The notes under the pieces are model-generated. The model did no database searches. It was not told where the DNA came from and saw only the letters and a list, made by a program, of their open reading frames with translations. Shown piece after piece: positions 1 to 11,450 of a DNA stretch of 64,000 nucleotides. The DNA is from Malus domestica (lineage: Eukaryota > Streptophyta > Magnoliopsida > Rosales > Rosaceae). Numbering within the stretch: position 1 is the stretch's first letter; every line of letters begins with the position of its first letter. Made by a program: the position numbers and the translations under genes. The DNA is taken from NCBI RefSeq assembly GCF_042453785.1, contig NC_091669.1, positions 10,056,501-10,120,500 of the forward strand, in the 5' to 3' direction.

Positions 1-459
1 TATCACCTTTAAACTCATCCATCCATGCATGCATCCTGACCTTTCTTTCTTGAATACCAGCTTTGCAGCATATCCACACGTCCACACGCAACCTAACTCA
101 ATTTGAATTGTACCGCTTGCTTAGAGATATAATTTGCATCTTATTTATCCCATTTAAGAATACGCCAAGATAATCCATATTAAAAAATAATTACTATGAT
201 AAAAACCATAATATTATCCTTTAATAATAAAATTATCCTCATTTTTCCATTTGACGGTTGGGAGCTATGCTCACTCAACGGCCTTAATTGCACGGGCCAA
301 TGATGTAAAATTAGGTCCAAATAAAATCATATTCAACTCTAATTGTGGTGGTAAAAGTTAAAATGTCTCCAACACATGTAGGGTCAATTTGATTGTTTAA
401 CTTTTAACTCATAAGTAGTAAGAAGGATTACATGAAATTTAGAGTTAATATTATATTTT
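1..459. other. Intergenic, no gene seen
   Basis: AT-rich non-coding sequence. I see no open frame with a recognisable domain, no RNA gene and no element boundary in this stretch. Confidence 0.5.
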
Positions 460-625
460 TTTTAAACAAAAAAATATTTTCTATATTAATTGGTGATGAA
501 GTTGACTAAGTCTCATAAAGGGTTAGTAAAAGTGTGGCTTGAATTCGTTTTTTACAAGAATTGAACATATGACCTCTCACTTACAAATGAAGAGGAACAC
601 CACTAGACTGTAGTACTAAGTGGTG
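460..625 (-). repeat. SINE-like tRNA-derived retroposon, minus strand
   Basis: On the minus strand a segment with a box-B-like motif (about 560-580, 'gagaggtcatatgttcaattc') runs towards an A-rich end, seen on the plus strand as the T-run at 455-470. The same arrangement, with the phrase 'cttgtaagtgaaaggtctta', appears in the better-defined SINE at 37980-38148. I could not find a clear TSD, so the boundaries are approximate. Confidence 0.4.
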
Positions 626-1228
626 AGTTGAATAGTTGTTAGATGTTACATAAATTTTTGGAGTGTCAATTACAATTCACATATATTTATTGCTAACCTC
701 CAAGTTGGTAGAGTGTTGCCCCTACACCGAAGTTTGAATTTTCCTCCCATAATTTAAGATTTTATAATTTCATCATTTAAAAAACTAATAATTAGGTTAA
801 TGATAGGAAGATTAAATTTTGTAAACTAAATGACATAAAAGTTGATGATTGAATTATTATTTAAGTGTTGATTAGCGTGTTTATTTTTTATTAGTGTGAC
901 ACATCGTTTCGTCTACAAATTTAATCTATCTAGCAATACTCTAACAATTAATCTAAAATTAACAACATATATATATCTACACAGGGATTACAGAATTTAA
1001 ATAAACCCTGGATCTAATACAACACGTGCAAAACTTAATCTATCATTACAATTTTATGTGATAAATACACAAAGTCTATATAAAAATGCATGGCACATGA
1101 TCATACTTATATTATTTTTAGGACACAATTAATTAATTAGTTCAGTATAACAGCTGGCCATTTGACAAAGACAAAATATATATCAATGCAATTCCACGGA
1201 ATCCTCTACTCAAAAACCACTTAAAATA
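600..1228 (+). repeat. Left arm (part 1) of an inverted duplication of the UGT-A 3' flank
   Basis: Read in reverse complement, this matches 8380-8875, the sequence just beyond the UGT-A stop codon. Shared landmarks include the stretch around 690-760 ('caagttggtagagtgtt') matching 8690-8755, and the block at 1085-1200 matching 8405-8560. A Harbinger element at 1232-6643 splits the arm, which resumes at 6647. Confidence 0.65.
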
Positions 1229-2249
1229 TAAGAGCAGCTCCAGCCATGCATGTAGGCCGGGGGACTGGGGAGAGGAAAGGGCCCAAGGCCCTATGAATCA
1301 ACTCCAGCCTTGAAAAGCCCGAGCTGGTGGAGAAGGCCCGAGCAGAAGGCCCGTCAATTTTTGACAGCCCGTGAGCTCGAGCTCGAAACCCTTTTTTTAT
1401 TTTTTTCGGTCAGGCGCGTGCACCCCACTCGCGCGTGGGGGCGCGTCGCCCGACAACTTTTCAGAAAAGCAGTCCACTTTTGCAGTGGTCTCAGTTACCG
1501 TTGAAAAGCCACGTGGCTTCCCACGGTCCGTTCGATCTCAACGGCTCCTTAATTTGGACCGTTGGATCTCAACGGTTAAAAAAATAAAAAAAATCTTATT
1601 TAATATCAACCGTTCGATCTAAGATCAACGGTCGATATTAATATGCTTTATAAATAAAGAAAAAATAGTTTTAAAATTAAGAAAAGTTACTGTTGTGACA
1701 CGTGGCACAATCTGGAGTGTTAGAATTCAAATTTTTTAAAATCCAACAGCAGAGATTAATGATTTGAATAAAAATAAAAAAAAAATAAAAATCCGAAAAA
1801 ATTGTAAAATATCTGAAAACAATTTGTAAAAAATTGTTTTTACTTTTCTATAAATACCACTTCTTCTCCATCTACCTTACACCACAAATTCATATTTTCT
1901 CAACTACTTTCAATCAAATTCCTATCTTTCTCTCAAAGTTTCAATCCAATTTTTTTTCCACAAAATGACTACTGATGCAGGTACGAATTGGTCGCTTCTT
2001 GAAGATGTTGTGTTGTGCACTAGCTGGGTTGAAGTTACTCATAAATCCCTTACGGGTAATGAGATGCAGTTGCGAGAAATGTGGAGTTTAATTCATACCA
2101 AATTTCTTGAGCAAATGAGTGGGAAAAGAACCAAAGAATCGATGTCCAGTCGTTGGAAAATACTTAGCCATTCCTTTAGTACGTGGAGAGATGCCTTGAC
2201 ACGCGTAGTAATATTCGAAGTGGGGCAAATTATGCGGATGAGGTAAGAA

Positions 2250-2645
2250 TATATTATAATTATTTGTTTGTATTATTATTTTCTTACCTAATTTGATTAT
2301 AATTATTTGTTTGTATTATTGATTTGTTACCTAATTTCATAATTATTATTATTTGTTTGCATTATTTATTTGTGACCTAATTTCATTATTATTATTTGTT
2401 TGTATTATTTATTTGTTATTTGTTTGTATTATTTATTTGTTACCTAATTTCATTATTATTATTATTTGTTTGCATTATTTATTTGTGACCTAATTTCATT
2501 ATTATTATTTGTTTGCATTATTTATTTGTGACCTAATTTCATTAATATTATTTGTTTGCATTATTTATTTGTGACCTAATTTCATTATTATTATTTGTTT
2601 GTATTATTTATTTGTGACCTAATTTCATTATTATTATTTGTAGCA
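2250..2645 (+). repeat. Tandem repeat of about 45-50 bp in the ORF1 intron
   Basis: Roughly eight imperfect copies of a unit built from 'tttgtttgtattatttattt', followed by 'gtgacctaatttcattatt'. It fills the intron between the first and second ORF1 exons. Confidence 0.8.
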
Positions 2646-2782
2646 ACTTCAAGCACAAGATGGTATGCTGCCAAAATCAAATCAAGAAACAAATCATTCA
2701 ACTGGTGGGAATGTTGGAATATTGTTAAAGATTGTCCTAAATTCAAAGTTGTGCCTGTTGGTCCAGAAGTATGCATGAACAG

Positions 2783-3521
2783 TGTGGAGCCAAAAATATT
2801 CACTAGGCGACACGTGGACTTTTGGACAAAAGAGGACAAAAATATCCTTGAGGCATACCAGGATTCCTACGCGCGAGCAGCGGGCAATCATCTTTCAATC
2901 AAGTCAAAAATGCCCAAAAAAGGTAACAATTAAAAACCTCTTTCATCAAATCCTTTCTATAAGGTATTTCCCAAAACCTAGTATTTTCTATTTCATTATT
3001 TAGCTAATCAATTAGCTAAATAATATATACCTACCATATCTCCTAAAAGCATCCTTAATAGTCAATAAAATCACTCAAATTGATAGTCAAAGCCGGCCAC
3101 CACCATTCCCATCCTCACCTTTCCCATTTTCCTTATTAAAATAGTCATTCATTTTTATAACCACCCATTTATTCTTTTCATATTTAATTAGCCAATAAAT
3201 TGGTTAATTAAACATGAAATTGAACCCCACAAAAAACCTTTAGTGGCTGGTTACTTTTATTCAAAACTGGACAAGGCCTAACTCTATAAATAGGCACCTA
3301 TTCTCACCAAAAATTCATTCAAATCCTCTTGCAAAAAATCCTAAACACTCTAAACACTTTTTTTCTCTAAAATTCTAACTTTGGCATCGGAGGTTCTTCG
3401 GCCAAAACCCCCCCCCCCATTCATCGTGGGCGCGTGAGGCTTTTGGCCTTAACCTAAGGTGCTAGTTGTTTTGTAGGTGCAAAATCGTCCAAGATTGAGG
3501 AGAAGAAAATTTGCATCCACA
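2783..3521 (+). mobile_element. Solo LTR, same family as the LTRs in UGT-F
   Basis: It begins TGTGGAGCCAAAAATATTC and ends TTGCATCCACA, and has the internal landmarks of the 930 bp LTRs at 50021-50950 and 56969-57899, in the opposite orientation. No internal retrotransposon sequence follows. Flanking pentamers are AACAG (2778-2782) and AACAA (3522-3526), an imperfect 5 bp TSD. At 739 bp it is shorter than the young LTRs, and it contains a long C-run near 3410. Confidence 0.8.
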
Positions 3522-4645
3522 AACAACATCCCTCTACACAACACCTTTGTACACAGCACCCCTCCACACTCTACACTCGATCATGGCTCCCATGTTGATG
3601 AAGAAGATGGAGAAGAAGTGTCTGAAACGCCCATTCCTGAACAAGCGTCGGGGTCGACCCGTTATCCAATTAGGCCTCAAGGTAAGAAGGCTTCAAAGAG
3701 GAAAAGGAGTGCTTTCAAGAATGATTATGGAAAGTACATGCAAGAACTTGCTCGTCAAGGTGAATTGACGTTAGTACGGGAATTGGCGAAATATGAGGCT
3801 GAAAAGGCTAGAGATGAGGCAAAAGCTGCATCTATTCAACAAGCATTTCAAGCTGAACAGAGGGAAAGAGAGCTACTTAGACAAGAAAGGGAGTTGCTTA
3901 GAGAAGAAAGAATTGCACAACGAGATTGTGACATTATGAACACACGTTTAGAAGGGATGTCTCCAAATTCTAAATATTTTTGGCAGTCGGAGAAAGAGGA
4001 TGTGGTGCAAAGGAGGCGTGCAAGAGAAGCGAGATGAAGACAAGATGGTCCTAGCACAACAAGACAAGATGATCCTAGCACCATAGATTGGTTAAGTGAT
4101 GATGAATAGGGTACTTTTTGTAATCGGAGCCCATAGTTTTCCAATCACTTTGGGTTGTAATTTATTATTTATGTTGTTTCCATTTTATTGAAGTTAGTAC
4201 TTTATTTAAAGTGAGAGTACATGTATTTAATTTCGTAATATATTTATCCCAATAATAGAATATTTATTCATCAAATTGTTCACGTATAATGAAATTATAA
4301 AACACACCAAATAAAACTAAAAAACTCACCAATTGGAATTACATAAACACACCAAATAAAATAACATAAACATACGAAATAATAAAAAACTCACTACAAA
4401 AAACACACCAAATAAAATTACAGAAACATTCCAAATAATTCACACCAAATAAAATTACATAATCATACGAAATAATAAAAAACTCACTACAAAAAACACA
4501 CCAAATAAAATTCCATAAACACACCAAATACAAACAAACATACTAAATAAACTTAAGTATCTTCAGCTTGTTTCAATGCCCACTGGTGCTTTATCAAGTC
4601 AATTTGCCAATTATTGTGCATAGATGACCTTTGAAGTGCAGTATA

Positions 4646-5968
4646 TCATTGAATGACCCTTTCATTGTAACGTCCATCCCTTTCTAATGGCTCGTGTTGC
4701 ACGGGTTCTTCGGTGGCATCATGCGCACAATATATCCGTGTTCTTGAATTGTTCATCGTGTCTGGCTCTGGCTCATATTCATCAACCGCATCATAATCGA
4801 ACTCATCTTCCACAATCATGTTGTGAAGAATGACGTACGTCATCATGATGGATCGAAGTGACTCTACATAGAACATTCTGGCAGCACCCCTGACGATCGC
4901 CCAACGAGCTTGAAGGATACCAAAACAACGCTCCACATCCTTCATGCACCTCTCTTGACAGCTTGCAAAGTGTTTTTCCTTTGCACTTGGCGGATGTGGC
5001 ACTGTTTTGACAAATGTTTCCCACCGTGGGTAAATGCTGTCAGCTAGGTAGTATGGCCCGTCGTACCTACGTCCATTGACGACCTACGTGACTTTTGGTG
5101 CCTTTCCTTGCAGGATGTCGTTGAACACCGGGGATTGGGTAAGGACGTTGAGATCATTTTGAGCCCCCGAAACCCTGAAAAAGGCGTGCCATATCCATGT
5201 ATCAAAAGATGCCACTGCCTCCAAAATGATAGATTTTGCTCTTTTTCTGTCCCCATATACGCCTTGCCATGCACTTGGAGAGTTTTTCCACATCCAGTGC
5301 ATACAATCGATGCTTCCTATCATCCCAGGAAAACCTCGCATCTCGCCCTTCTTAAAAAATCTTTGCAAGTCCATGCGAGTAGGTTTTCGGAGGTACTCTG
5401 CGGTGTACAAAGATTCGACTGCTCCGAAAAACCTCATCAGGGCCTCAAGAATGGTTGATTTCCCCATCCTCGTTATCTCATCCACTTGGCCTGCAGATGC
5501 TTCATACGCAAGCATCCGTAACGCAGCAGTGATTTTTTGCTGAGGCAGGATACCCATAACACCACAAGCATCATTCTTTTGCACAAAGTTAGAATCATGG
5601 TTGCAAACATCAGTCATGATTCTGTTGAACAAATGTCGTTCCATTATAAAACGGCGTCTGAAGTACGTATCAGGAAATGCACTGTTATGGATAAAGTAAT
5701 CGTCCAACAGCTCTTCACCCAGTCGTTGCCTGCTTTTATCAAGGTTTCTTGAACGGTTGGGCCTACATATCTGAGCAACAGTCTGGATGACTCGACGGGA
5801 ATCTGAGGCTCTGACCATTCTTGTTTCGTCATCTCTCCTTCTACGCTCCTCATCTTCTTCCATCTCATTTTCGGCTATCTGAAGGTTGAACATTTCTTCA
5901 AATTGGTTAAACAATTCTTCATCTTGCTGATCGATTTCCCACATCATCCTTGATGAAGAAGCAGACAT
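4646..5968 (-). pseudogene. Harbinger DDE transposase (HARBI1-like), one premature stop
   Basis: This is the catalytic nuclease that cuts and moves PIF/Harbinger elements (DDE_Tnp_4 family). ATG lies at 5966-5968. The frame encodes an acidic N-terminus, then a region found in plant HARBI1-like proteins (DYFIHNSAFPDTYFRRRF), then the core. The first catalytic Asp is in GSIDCMHW, the second in YYLADSIYP and the Glu in ERCFGILQARW. A TAG at 5084-5086 interrupts the frame between the first and second Asp, in KVT*VVNG, where relatives usually have an aromatic residue. Beyond it the same frame stays open to 4646. The full product would be about 440 residues, a normal length, so a single base change appears to be the only coding lesion. 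Confidence 0.88.
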
Positions 5969-6646
5969 TGTAAGGATGGATGGTGAAGAAGAAGCAGAAA
6001 CTATTAATAATGAGATAAAGATGTTGAGAAAATTGGTGTGAGATTTGTGAGGATGGATGGTGGATTATATGGACGATTCAGAAAGGATCGGATTGTAGAT
6101 GAGGCCACGTGGCATGCCGTCATTCGTTAAAAATATGATCGAAATCTATCGTAAAGATTCTGAAAAGACAATGACACGTGGCACGATCGTATTGGATAAA
6201 AATCTTATCGAAATCGATCTCCAATAATTATCTTTTCGGATAATGACACGTGGCGCAATTTTGAACGAGTTAAAATCTGATCGAAATCTATCGTCAAAGA
6301 TTCTCAAAAGATAATGACACGTGGCACGATGGCATTGGATAAAAATCTTATCGAACTCCATCGCTAAATAATTGTTTTTTTTATAAAATGACACGTGGCG
6401 CAACGAGAACGATTTAAAAAATCTTATTTGAAATTACAAATAATTTTATTTTGTATTATTTAAACAAAAAAAAACTAATATTTTATTGCCTATTGTCAGG
6501 GGGGAGGGCTCCAAGGGTGGAGATGCAAATGACAATTACTGTTCATTAATGGCAGTTACTATTCATTAAAGGCAGTTACTATTCAATAGGGTGGATTCAA
6601 TAGTGGATTGCCAGGGGGGAAGGCTCCATGGGTGGAGTTGCTCTAA

Positions 6647-6790
6647 AAGGCATGGCATCTCATGATGTATTATAATTCCTAGAAAATCACGAGGAAGATT
6701 TCACTTGGACGCTTGTCACCGTTTATTTAGACAAAGTCACAAAGACTAATAACACACGTTCAAAGAAACAGGTCGTTTAATGAAAGGGAT
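6647..6790 (+). repeat. Left arm (part 2) of the inverted duplication
   Basis: Continuation of the arm after the Harbinger element. Its reverse complement matches about 8250-8390. Shared pieces include the 'gacaaagtcacaaagactaataacac' region and 'atcacgaggaagatttcactt', both written within this stretch. Confidence 0.65.
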
Positions 6791-6805
6791 TTTCATTTTT
6801 TTTTT

Positions 6806-6932
6806 TAGAAAAAAACTAATGAAAATGGCTTGAAAACTTTGAATAGTATCAGGTGTGATTTTTTAGTGTAAAAATATGGTTTTTCGTTAAGGTGAACAAT
6901 ACTGTGAGCTTTTCGTTAAAACTCCTTTTTTT
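6806..6932. repeat. MITE-like repeat ('aatgaaaatggcttgaaaac' family)
   Basis: The same sequence pattern (aatgaaaa-ggcttgaaaact, then agtgtaaaaatatgg, then cgttaaaactcc) recurs at 15010-15165 and, more diverged and reversed, at 38745-38885. Related ends occur at 20440-21625 and 32511-33612. I read it as a short non-autonomous DNA transposon. Ends are approximate. Confidence 0.5.
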
Positions 6933-7249
6933 TTAAATGAGAATTAGTTGGGGGCTTACACAATATCGAATTTCAACGATTTCAATTTTTTATTTTTCAA
7001 ATTGCACCTCATAGATTATCTTTACAAAATATTAATCAAATCGGAAATATTTGAGTAAGGAAATTGACGAATATTTTGTTATATAGAAAACAATGAAATT
7101 TTATCGTGATAAGTAAATAGGAAAATAGTTTAGGATAAAATTGAATTTTTGTCAAGATGATCTATGAATCGAGATTTATAAAATAGACTGTTCAAATCAT
7201 TGAAGTTCGATATGGAATAAGTCCCACAACTAATCTCTTTTAAATAAAA

Positions 7250-8231
7250 GGGTAAATCGCAAAAATGGTCCATGATATTTGCATAATTCATCACTTTGGT
7301 CCCTGAGATTCGAAATCGATAAAATGGTCCTTGAGATTGTCCATCATCCATCATTTTTGTCATTCCGTTAAAAACTCCGTTAAGTGTTCTGGAGCTCTTT
7401 GACGAAAAGTTGGGCAATTTTCAAAGTTTCGTAACTCAATTATTTCTTAACCAAATTTGACCCATAATATATCATAATGAAGATAGGAAAGTGTAGAATA
7501 AGATTATACCTATATCAAAGGCCAATGGTTGTCGGAGATGGTTGGATTATAGCCTTAAACTTTAAACATTCATAACTTTTTCAATACTGAACGAAATCGA
7601 GTGATTCAAAAATAAAAATCATACTTCTCGACGAGACGAAGAGAATGATACCTTTTTTGATGGCTAACTCACTGTGTTTTAGTCGGAAAATGGCTCGAAA
7701 GTGGCTAACTCGAGACTAAGACAACCACTTTCGAGCTGTTTTCCGGCCAAACCACGGCAAGTTAGCCATAAAAAAAAAAGGGTACCATTCTCTTTATCTC
7801 GTCGAGAAGTATGATTTTAGTTTTTGAATCACTTGATTTTGTTGAGTATTGAAGAAGTTATGAACGTTTAAATTTTGCCTAGTTTCCGGCGAGTTTTCGA
7901 GTTTCACTCGGACCAGTCAACTTTGAGGTTTTTTTCCGGCAATCTCTGGCAACCATTGGCTTCTAAATAGTTATAATCTTATTCTACACTTTTCTATCTT
8001 TATTTTGATATATTATGGGTCAAATTTGGTTAAGAAATGATTGAGTTACGAAGCTTTGAAAATTACCCAAACTTCCGGCCAAAAGCTCCGGGACACTTAA
8101 TGGAGTTTTTAATAGAAGGACCAAAACGATGGATGGTGGACAATCTCAGGGACCACTTTTATTGATTTGGAATCTCAGAGACCAAAGTGATGAGTTATGC
8201 AAATCTCAGGGACCATTTTAGAGATTTACCC
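7250..8231. mobile_element. Mutator-like foldback element (TIR-MULE MITE)
   Basis: The 982 bp element starts 'gggtaaatcgcaaaaatggtcc' and ends with its near reverse complement ('ggaccattttagagatttaccc'). The arms pair over nearly 500 bp each. It is flanked by identical 9 bp repeats TAAATAAAA (7241-7249 and 8232-8240), the TSD length of Mutator-like elements. No transposase frame is present. Confidence 0.85.
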
Positions 8232-8249
8232 TAAATAAAAATAAAAATC

Positions 8250-8875
8250 TCTTATCTTAAACGAAATGTTTCTTTATGTATGTGTTATTAGTCTTTGTGA
8301 CTTTGTCCAAATAAACGGTCACAAGTGTCCAAGTGAAATCTTCCTCGTGATTTTCCAGGAATTATAATACATCATGAGATGCCATGTCTTTTATTTTTTT
8401 AAGTGGTTTTTCAGTAGACGAGCATGTGTAATCGCATTGATATATTTTTTTTGTTTGTCAAATGGCCGGCTGTTCTACTAAACTAATTAATTTCCTACAT
8501 CCTAAAAATAATGTAAGTATGCTCATGTGCCATGCATTTTTATATACACAAAATTGTATTGACAGAGTAAGTTTTGCATGTGATGTATTAGATCCAGGGT
8601 TTAATTAAATTCTGTAATCGCTGTGTAGATATATGATTCTGTTGTTAATTTTAGATTAATTGTTAGTCTTTCAAATGATGAAGTTATAAAATTTTAAATT
8701 ATGGGAGAAAAATTCAAACTTCGGTGTAAGGTAACACTCTACCAACTTGATTATTTGTTGACACCACAAAATCTTAATTTTAGAAGGATAACAATAATAC
8801 ATAAAAACTGTTATTGACATTTCAAAAGTTTCATATAACATTTAATAACTATTTATTTCTGAAGCTATTGCTACA
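8250..8875 (-). repeat. Right arm of the inverted duplication, 3' flank of UGT-A
   Basis: Reverse complement of 600-1228 plus 6647-6790, with many small differences. It stops close to the UGT-A stop codon, so the duplicated segment is the gene's downstream flank and not its coding part. Confidence 0.65.
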
Positions 8876-10589
8876 CTAATTTTTTTTTCTTGATAGCACT
8901 TTATTGACTAAATTGTCCAGGTTTGTGCATGAGGAACCATGTGGAGTGCTGGCTTCTTCTGCAAGTTTCTTCCACTGCATGACCTTCATTTTCATTTTTT
9001 TACCCTTTTCTCCCTCCACTAACTCTCTAACAAGCTTCTCTACTTCTGCTCTTTTGACATCATTACTAATCTCCATCCCAATGCCCCATTCATTGCAAGC
9101 ACACCAAGTGTTAGTTTGTTGGTCAGCAAAGAAAGGCCAACAAAGCATAGGAACTCCTGCACACAAACTTTCCACAATCGAATTCCAACCGCTATGTGTT
9201 AAAAACCCTCCAACTGAAGGGTGACTAAGGACTTGCTCTTGTGGACACCAACTTGCTATCAAACCCCTCTCCTTAGTTTCAGCTACAAATTCAGGTGACA
9301 AAATCGCGGATTCACCGACAATCAAATCAGGCCTGATTACCCAAAAGAATGGAAGCTTGCTATTTGCAAGTCCCCATGCAAACTCTACAAGATGTTCTGG
9401 TGTCATGACTGCTATGCTGCCAAAATTCACATAAACAACTGAATTTGGTGGCTTTGAGTTTAGCCATTCAAGGCACTCAGTTTCTTCTCTCCATAGGCTA
9501 TATCCGACAGCGTTCAAAGGATCTTTTGGTAAGTGATTGAGAAGCAATTGGAGAGGGCCAATGGCATAGACAAGTGGAAGCATTGAAGAGAGAGCATTCA
9601 AAACATCTGGCTCCAATGTTTCAAAAGTATGAACAACAACTGCTGAAGCCTTATCAACTCTCTCCACTGATTCCAAACTGAGGTTAAACACGCTGTCATT
9701 TGGATTCGTAGTTCGAAAGTTTGCCGGTAGATCCCTTAAACGAATATCCTTCATTCCTGGAATCCAATCTATTACCTTGTCCAAGAAGCCATTTGTCAAA
9801 CAGCTCTCATCTACATATATAATTAACACTCAAGTAAGAGTAATTAAATGAAATGAAACGTCATACGTTTAGAAACAAGAGATTGATTAATAGGACGAGT
9901 GATGGGCATGGGCTCTCCCAGAGTGTGTAGGACCGTACGTTTTGCGTTCTACACCTAATCCGAGGAGCTAATATGGTGCAATACAGTATTTTAATGTTTT
10001 GTTAAAAAAAAACAAAGGTTTAATCAATTAACTTATTCAGATAATTTTTTTCATTACCTTTGAGTGGTGCAATACCCTTTTCCACCAAAGTAGGGTATTG
10101 TTTATAGCCCATGAAACTGCTTGCAGAAATGGTAAAGAAGATTACCAAAGGGAGTCCAATTTCTTCAGCGGCTGTGATTGTAAATGGCATGAAACCATCT
10201 GAGAAAATGCAAGTAACTGGAGGACTAAAATTATTGATTGAAATCGCCGCGTCATTGAGTTTTATGAGGAGGTCTCGAAACGGAGGCAAAAGGTTTTTGC
10301 TGATGGCATCGGATGCTAAAGAGACGTCTTGGGTGGCATCTTGGTTGGAGTCTGGTGGAAGGCCGTCTGGAATGGTTTCGAATCGAAAATCAGGCAAGCC
10401 ATCGAGGGAGTTGGGTCCAAGAGATTTAAGAAAGCGGCTGTGGTTGAACTCTGTGTTGACAAAGGTTATATGAAAGCCTCTATGGTGGAGTAGCTTTGAA
10501 AATTTAAGCATTGCCTTTATATGGCTTTGAGCTGGTGCTGGAATACAAACAGCATGAGGTTTGTTGTTAGCTACTGCCTTGGAATCCAT
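8876..10589 (-). CDS. UGT-A: UGT85A-type UDP-glucosyltransferase, intact
   Basis: Cytosolic family-1 glycosyltransferase predicted to move glucose from UDP-glucose to a small acceptor. Exon 1 is 10058-10589 (ATG 10587-10589, donor AAAG|GT) and exon 2 is 8876-9810 (acceptor GTAG|AT). They join in phase to 488 residues, the usual UGT85 length. The catalytic His is in PAQSHIKAM (His23) and the partner Asp in TCIFSDG (Asp131). The 44-residue sugar-donor (PSPG) box spans about 365-408, starts WCPQEQVL, contains THSGWNS and ends ADQ; the terminal Gln is usual for UDP-glucose users. No signal peptide. UGT85A members include cyanohydrin and 7-deoxyloganetin glucosyltransferases, but the acceptor here is unknown. 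It is one of the two undamaged genes of the cluster. Confidence 0.93.
9811..10057 (-). other. UGT-A intron
   Basis: 247 bp GT-AG intron at the position shared by every copy in this cluster. It interrupts the codon after Leu-Lys-(Gly), in phase 1. Confidence 0.85.
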
Positions 10590-10629
10590 CTTAGATTGTG
10601 CTTATGCGTTTGTGCTTGCACTAAGCACA

Positions 10630-10641
10630 AATATATATAAG
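10630..10641 (-). promoter_or_regulatory. TATA-like box of UGT-A
   Basis: On the minus strand TTATATATATTT lies about 40-50 bases upstream of the UGT-A ATG. It sits at the edge of the 20 bp repeat that flanks the 10655-11430 insertion, so sequence further upstream is displaced by 776 bp. Confidence 0.5.
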
Positions 10642-10654
10642 AGACACTTTGAAT

Positions 10655-11430
10655 GCGGTCCCTAGCTATCAATATTCTTTGATTGAAACCTTGTTAGTTT
10701 TTAGTTTTTGATTGAGGTCCCTGACATTAATGTAATAATGTAAGTTAATATATTTTTTAAATTAAAAATTAAAAATTGAAATTTGTAATTGTTTATATTA
10801 ATGAGATTTTAAATAAAACCCATAATTTATGAGATTAAAAATAATAAAATATAAATTATAATCTCTATTATATTGTGTGTGTGCGCGCGCGCGTGTGTAC
10901 ATATATGTATGGGTACATTAACCAAAATTAACAAAAAAAGTTATTGTACCAAAACATGGATACATTCTCAAATCAACGAAAAATAATGTACCCATATAAG
11001 TTTAAACATAGATTAAAAATTTTGAATGGATTTTATATTAAAAAAGGGTACATTTTATATATAACAAATTGATATATTTGAGAATGGGTACGTTTAAGAT
11101 TAAAAAAATTGAAAAATTATATGAATGGGTACATTTAAGATTAAAAAATTGAGAATCTTTTTATATATAAAAGAAACTAATAGGTACAAACTTAATTTAA
11201 TTTAATTTTTTATTGTTTTGGAAATGTTTGAATTGAAAATTAATTAGAAGTTTAATAGAGGTGTGAGTATTAAACCCTAAATTAATTACTAATTTTTATA
11301 TTAAAAAATTATATAATAAACATGTAAATTCATTATCACATTAATGCTAGGGATTTAAATCAAAATTTGAGAACTAATAAGGTCTTAGTCAATGAACAAT
11401 AAGAACTAGGGACCGGATACTAATTTTTCC
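10655..11430. mobile_element. 776 bp inverted-repeat element in the UGT-A promoter
   Basis: A 20 bp direct repeat flanks it exactly (10635-10654 and 11431-11450). The ends are inverted and similar: 'cggtccctagc' and 'attaatgtaataatg' on the left match, in reverse, 'ctagggaccgg' and 'cattatcacattaatg' on the right. The interior is AT-rich with a TG/CG microsatellite near 10875-10900 and repeated 'gggtacatt'. No coding frame. The 20 bp duplication is longer than any common DNA transposon class makes. Confidence 0.7.
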
Positions 11431-11450
11431 ATATAAGAGACACTTTGAAT

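Larger units (their letters stand above)
1965..4037 (+). pseudogene. Harbinger ORF1: Myb/SANT-like, NAM-associated protein, broken
   Basis: ORF1 proteins of PIF/Harbinger elements bind DNA and help bring the transposase to the element ends. The first exon opens with ATG at 1965 and encodes a trihelix-like segment (NWSLLEDVVLCTSW, later SSRWKILSH), ending at a good donor (GAG|GTAAGA, about 2246). Near 2205 the reading frame slips: the expected ending (RSGANYADE) is in another frame. The next exon follows an AG near 2642 and reads WYAAK...WECWNIVKDCPKF, a hallmark of this family. It is then cut at 2783 by a solo LTR. The C-terminal part resumes after 3521 and is a charged, coiled-coil-like region (repeated RERELLRQERELLREE) ending at 4037. 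Frameshift plus LTR insertion make it a pseudogene. Confidence 0.8.
1232..6643. mobile_element. PIF/Harbinger DNA transposon, nearly complete
   Basis: The element is 5.4 kb. It starts 'gagcagctccagccatg' and ends with the near reverse complement of that ('catgggtggagttgctc'). It is flanked by TAA at 1229-1231 and 6644-6646, the 3 bp duplication typical of PIF/Harbinger. It carries the two usual genes in convergent orientation: a Myb/trihelix-like DNA-binding ORF1 (plus strand) and a DDE transposase (minus strand). Both have inactivating lesions, and a solo LTR at 2783-3521 interrupts ORF1, so this copy is not autonomous. Termini, TSD and gene content agree, so the family call is strong. Confidence 0.9.

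Noticed and set aside
2591..3003. Open frames overlapping the solo LTR start
   Set aside because: They join the Harbinger ORF1 exon to LTR sequence by chance.
10111..10473. Plus-strand frame opposite UGT-A exon 1, with similar ones opposite the other UGT copies
   Set aside because: Antisense shadows of conserved UGT exons; they recur only because the exons are paralogous.
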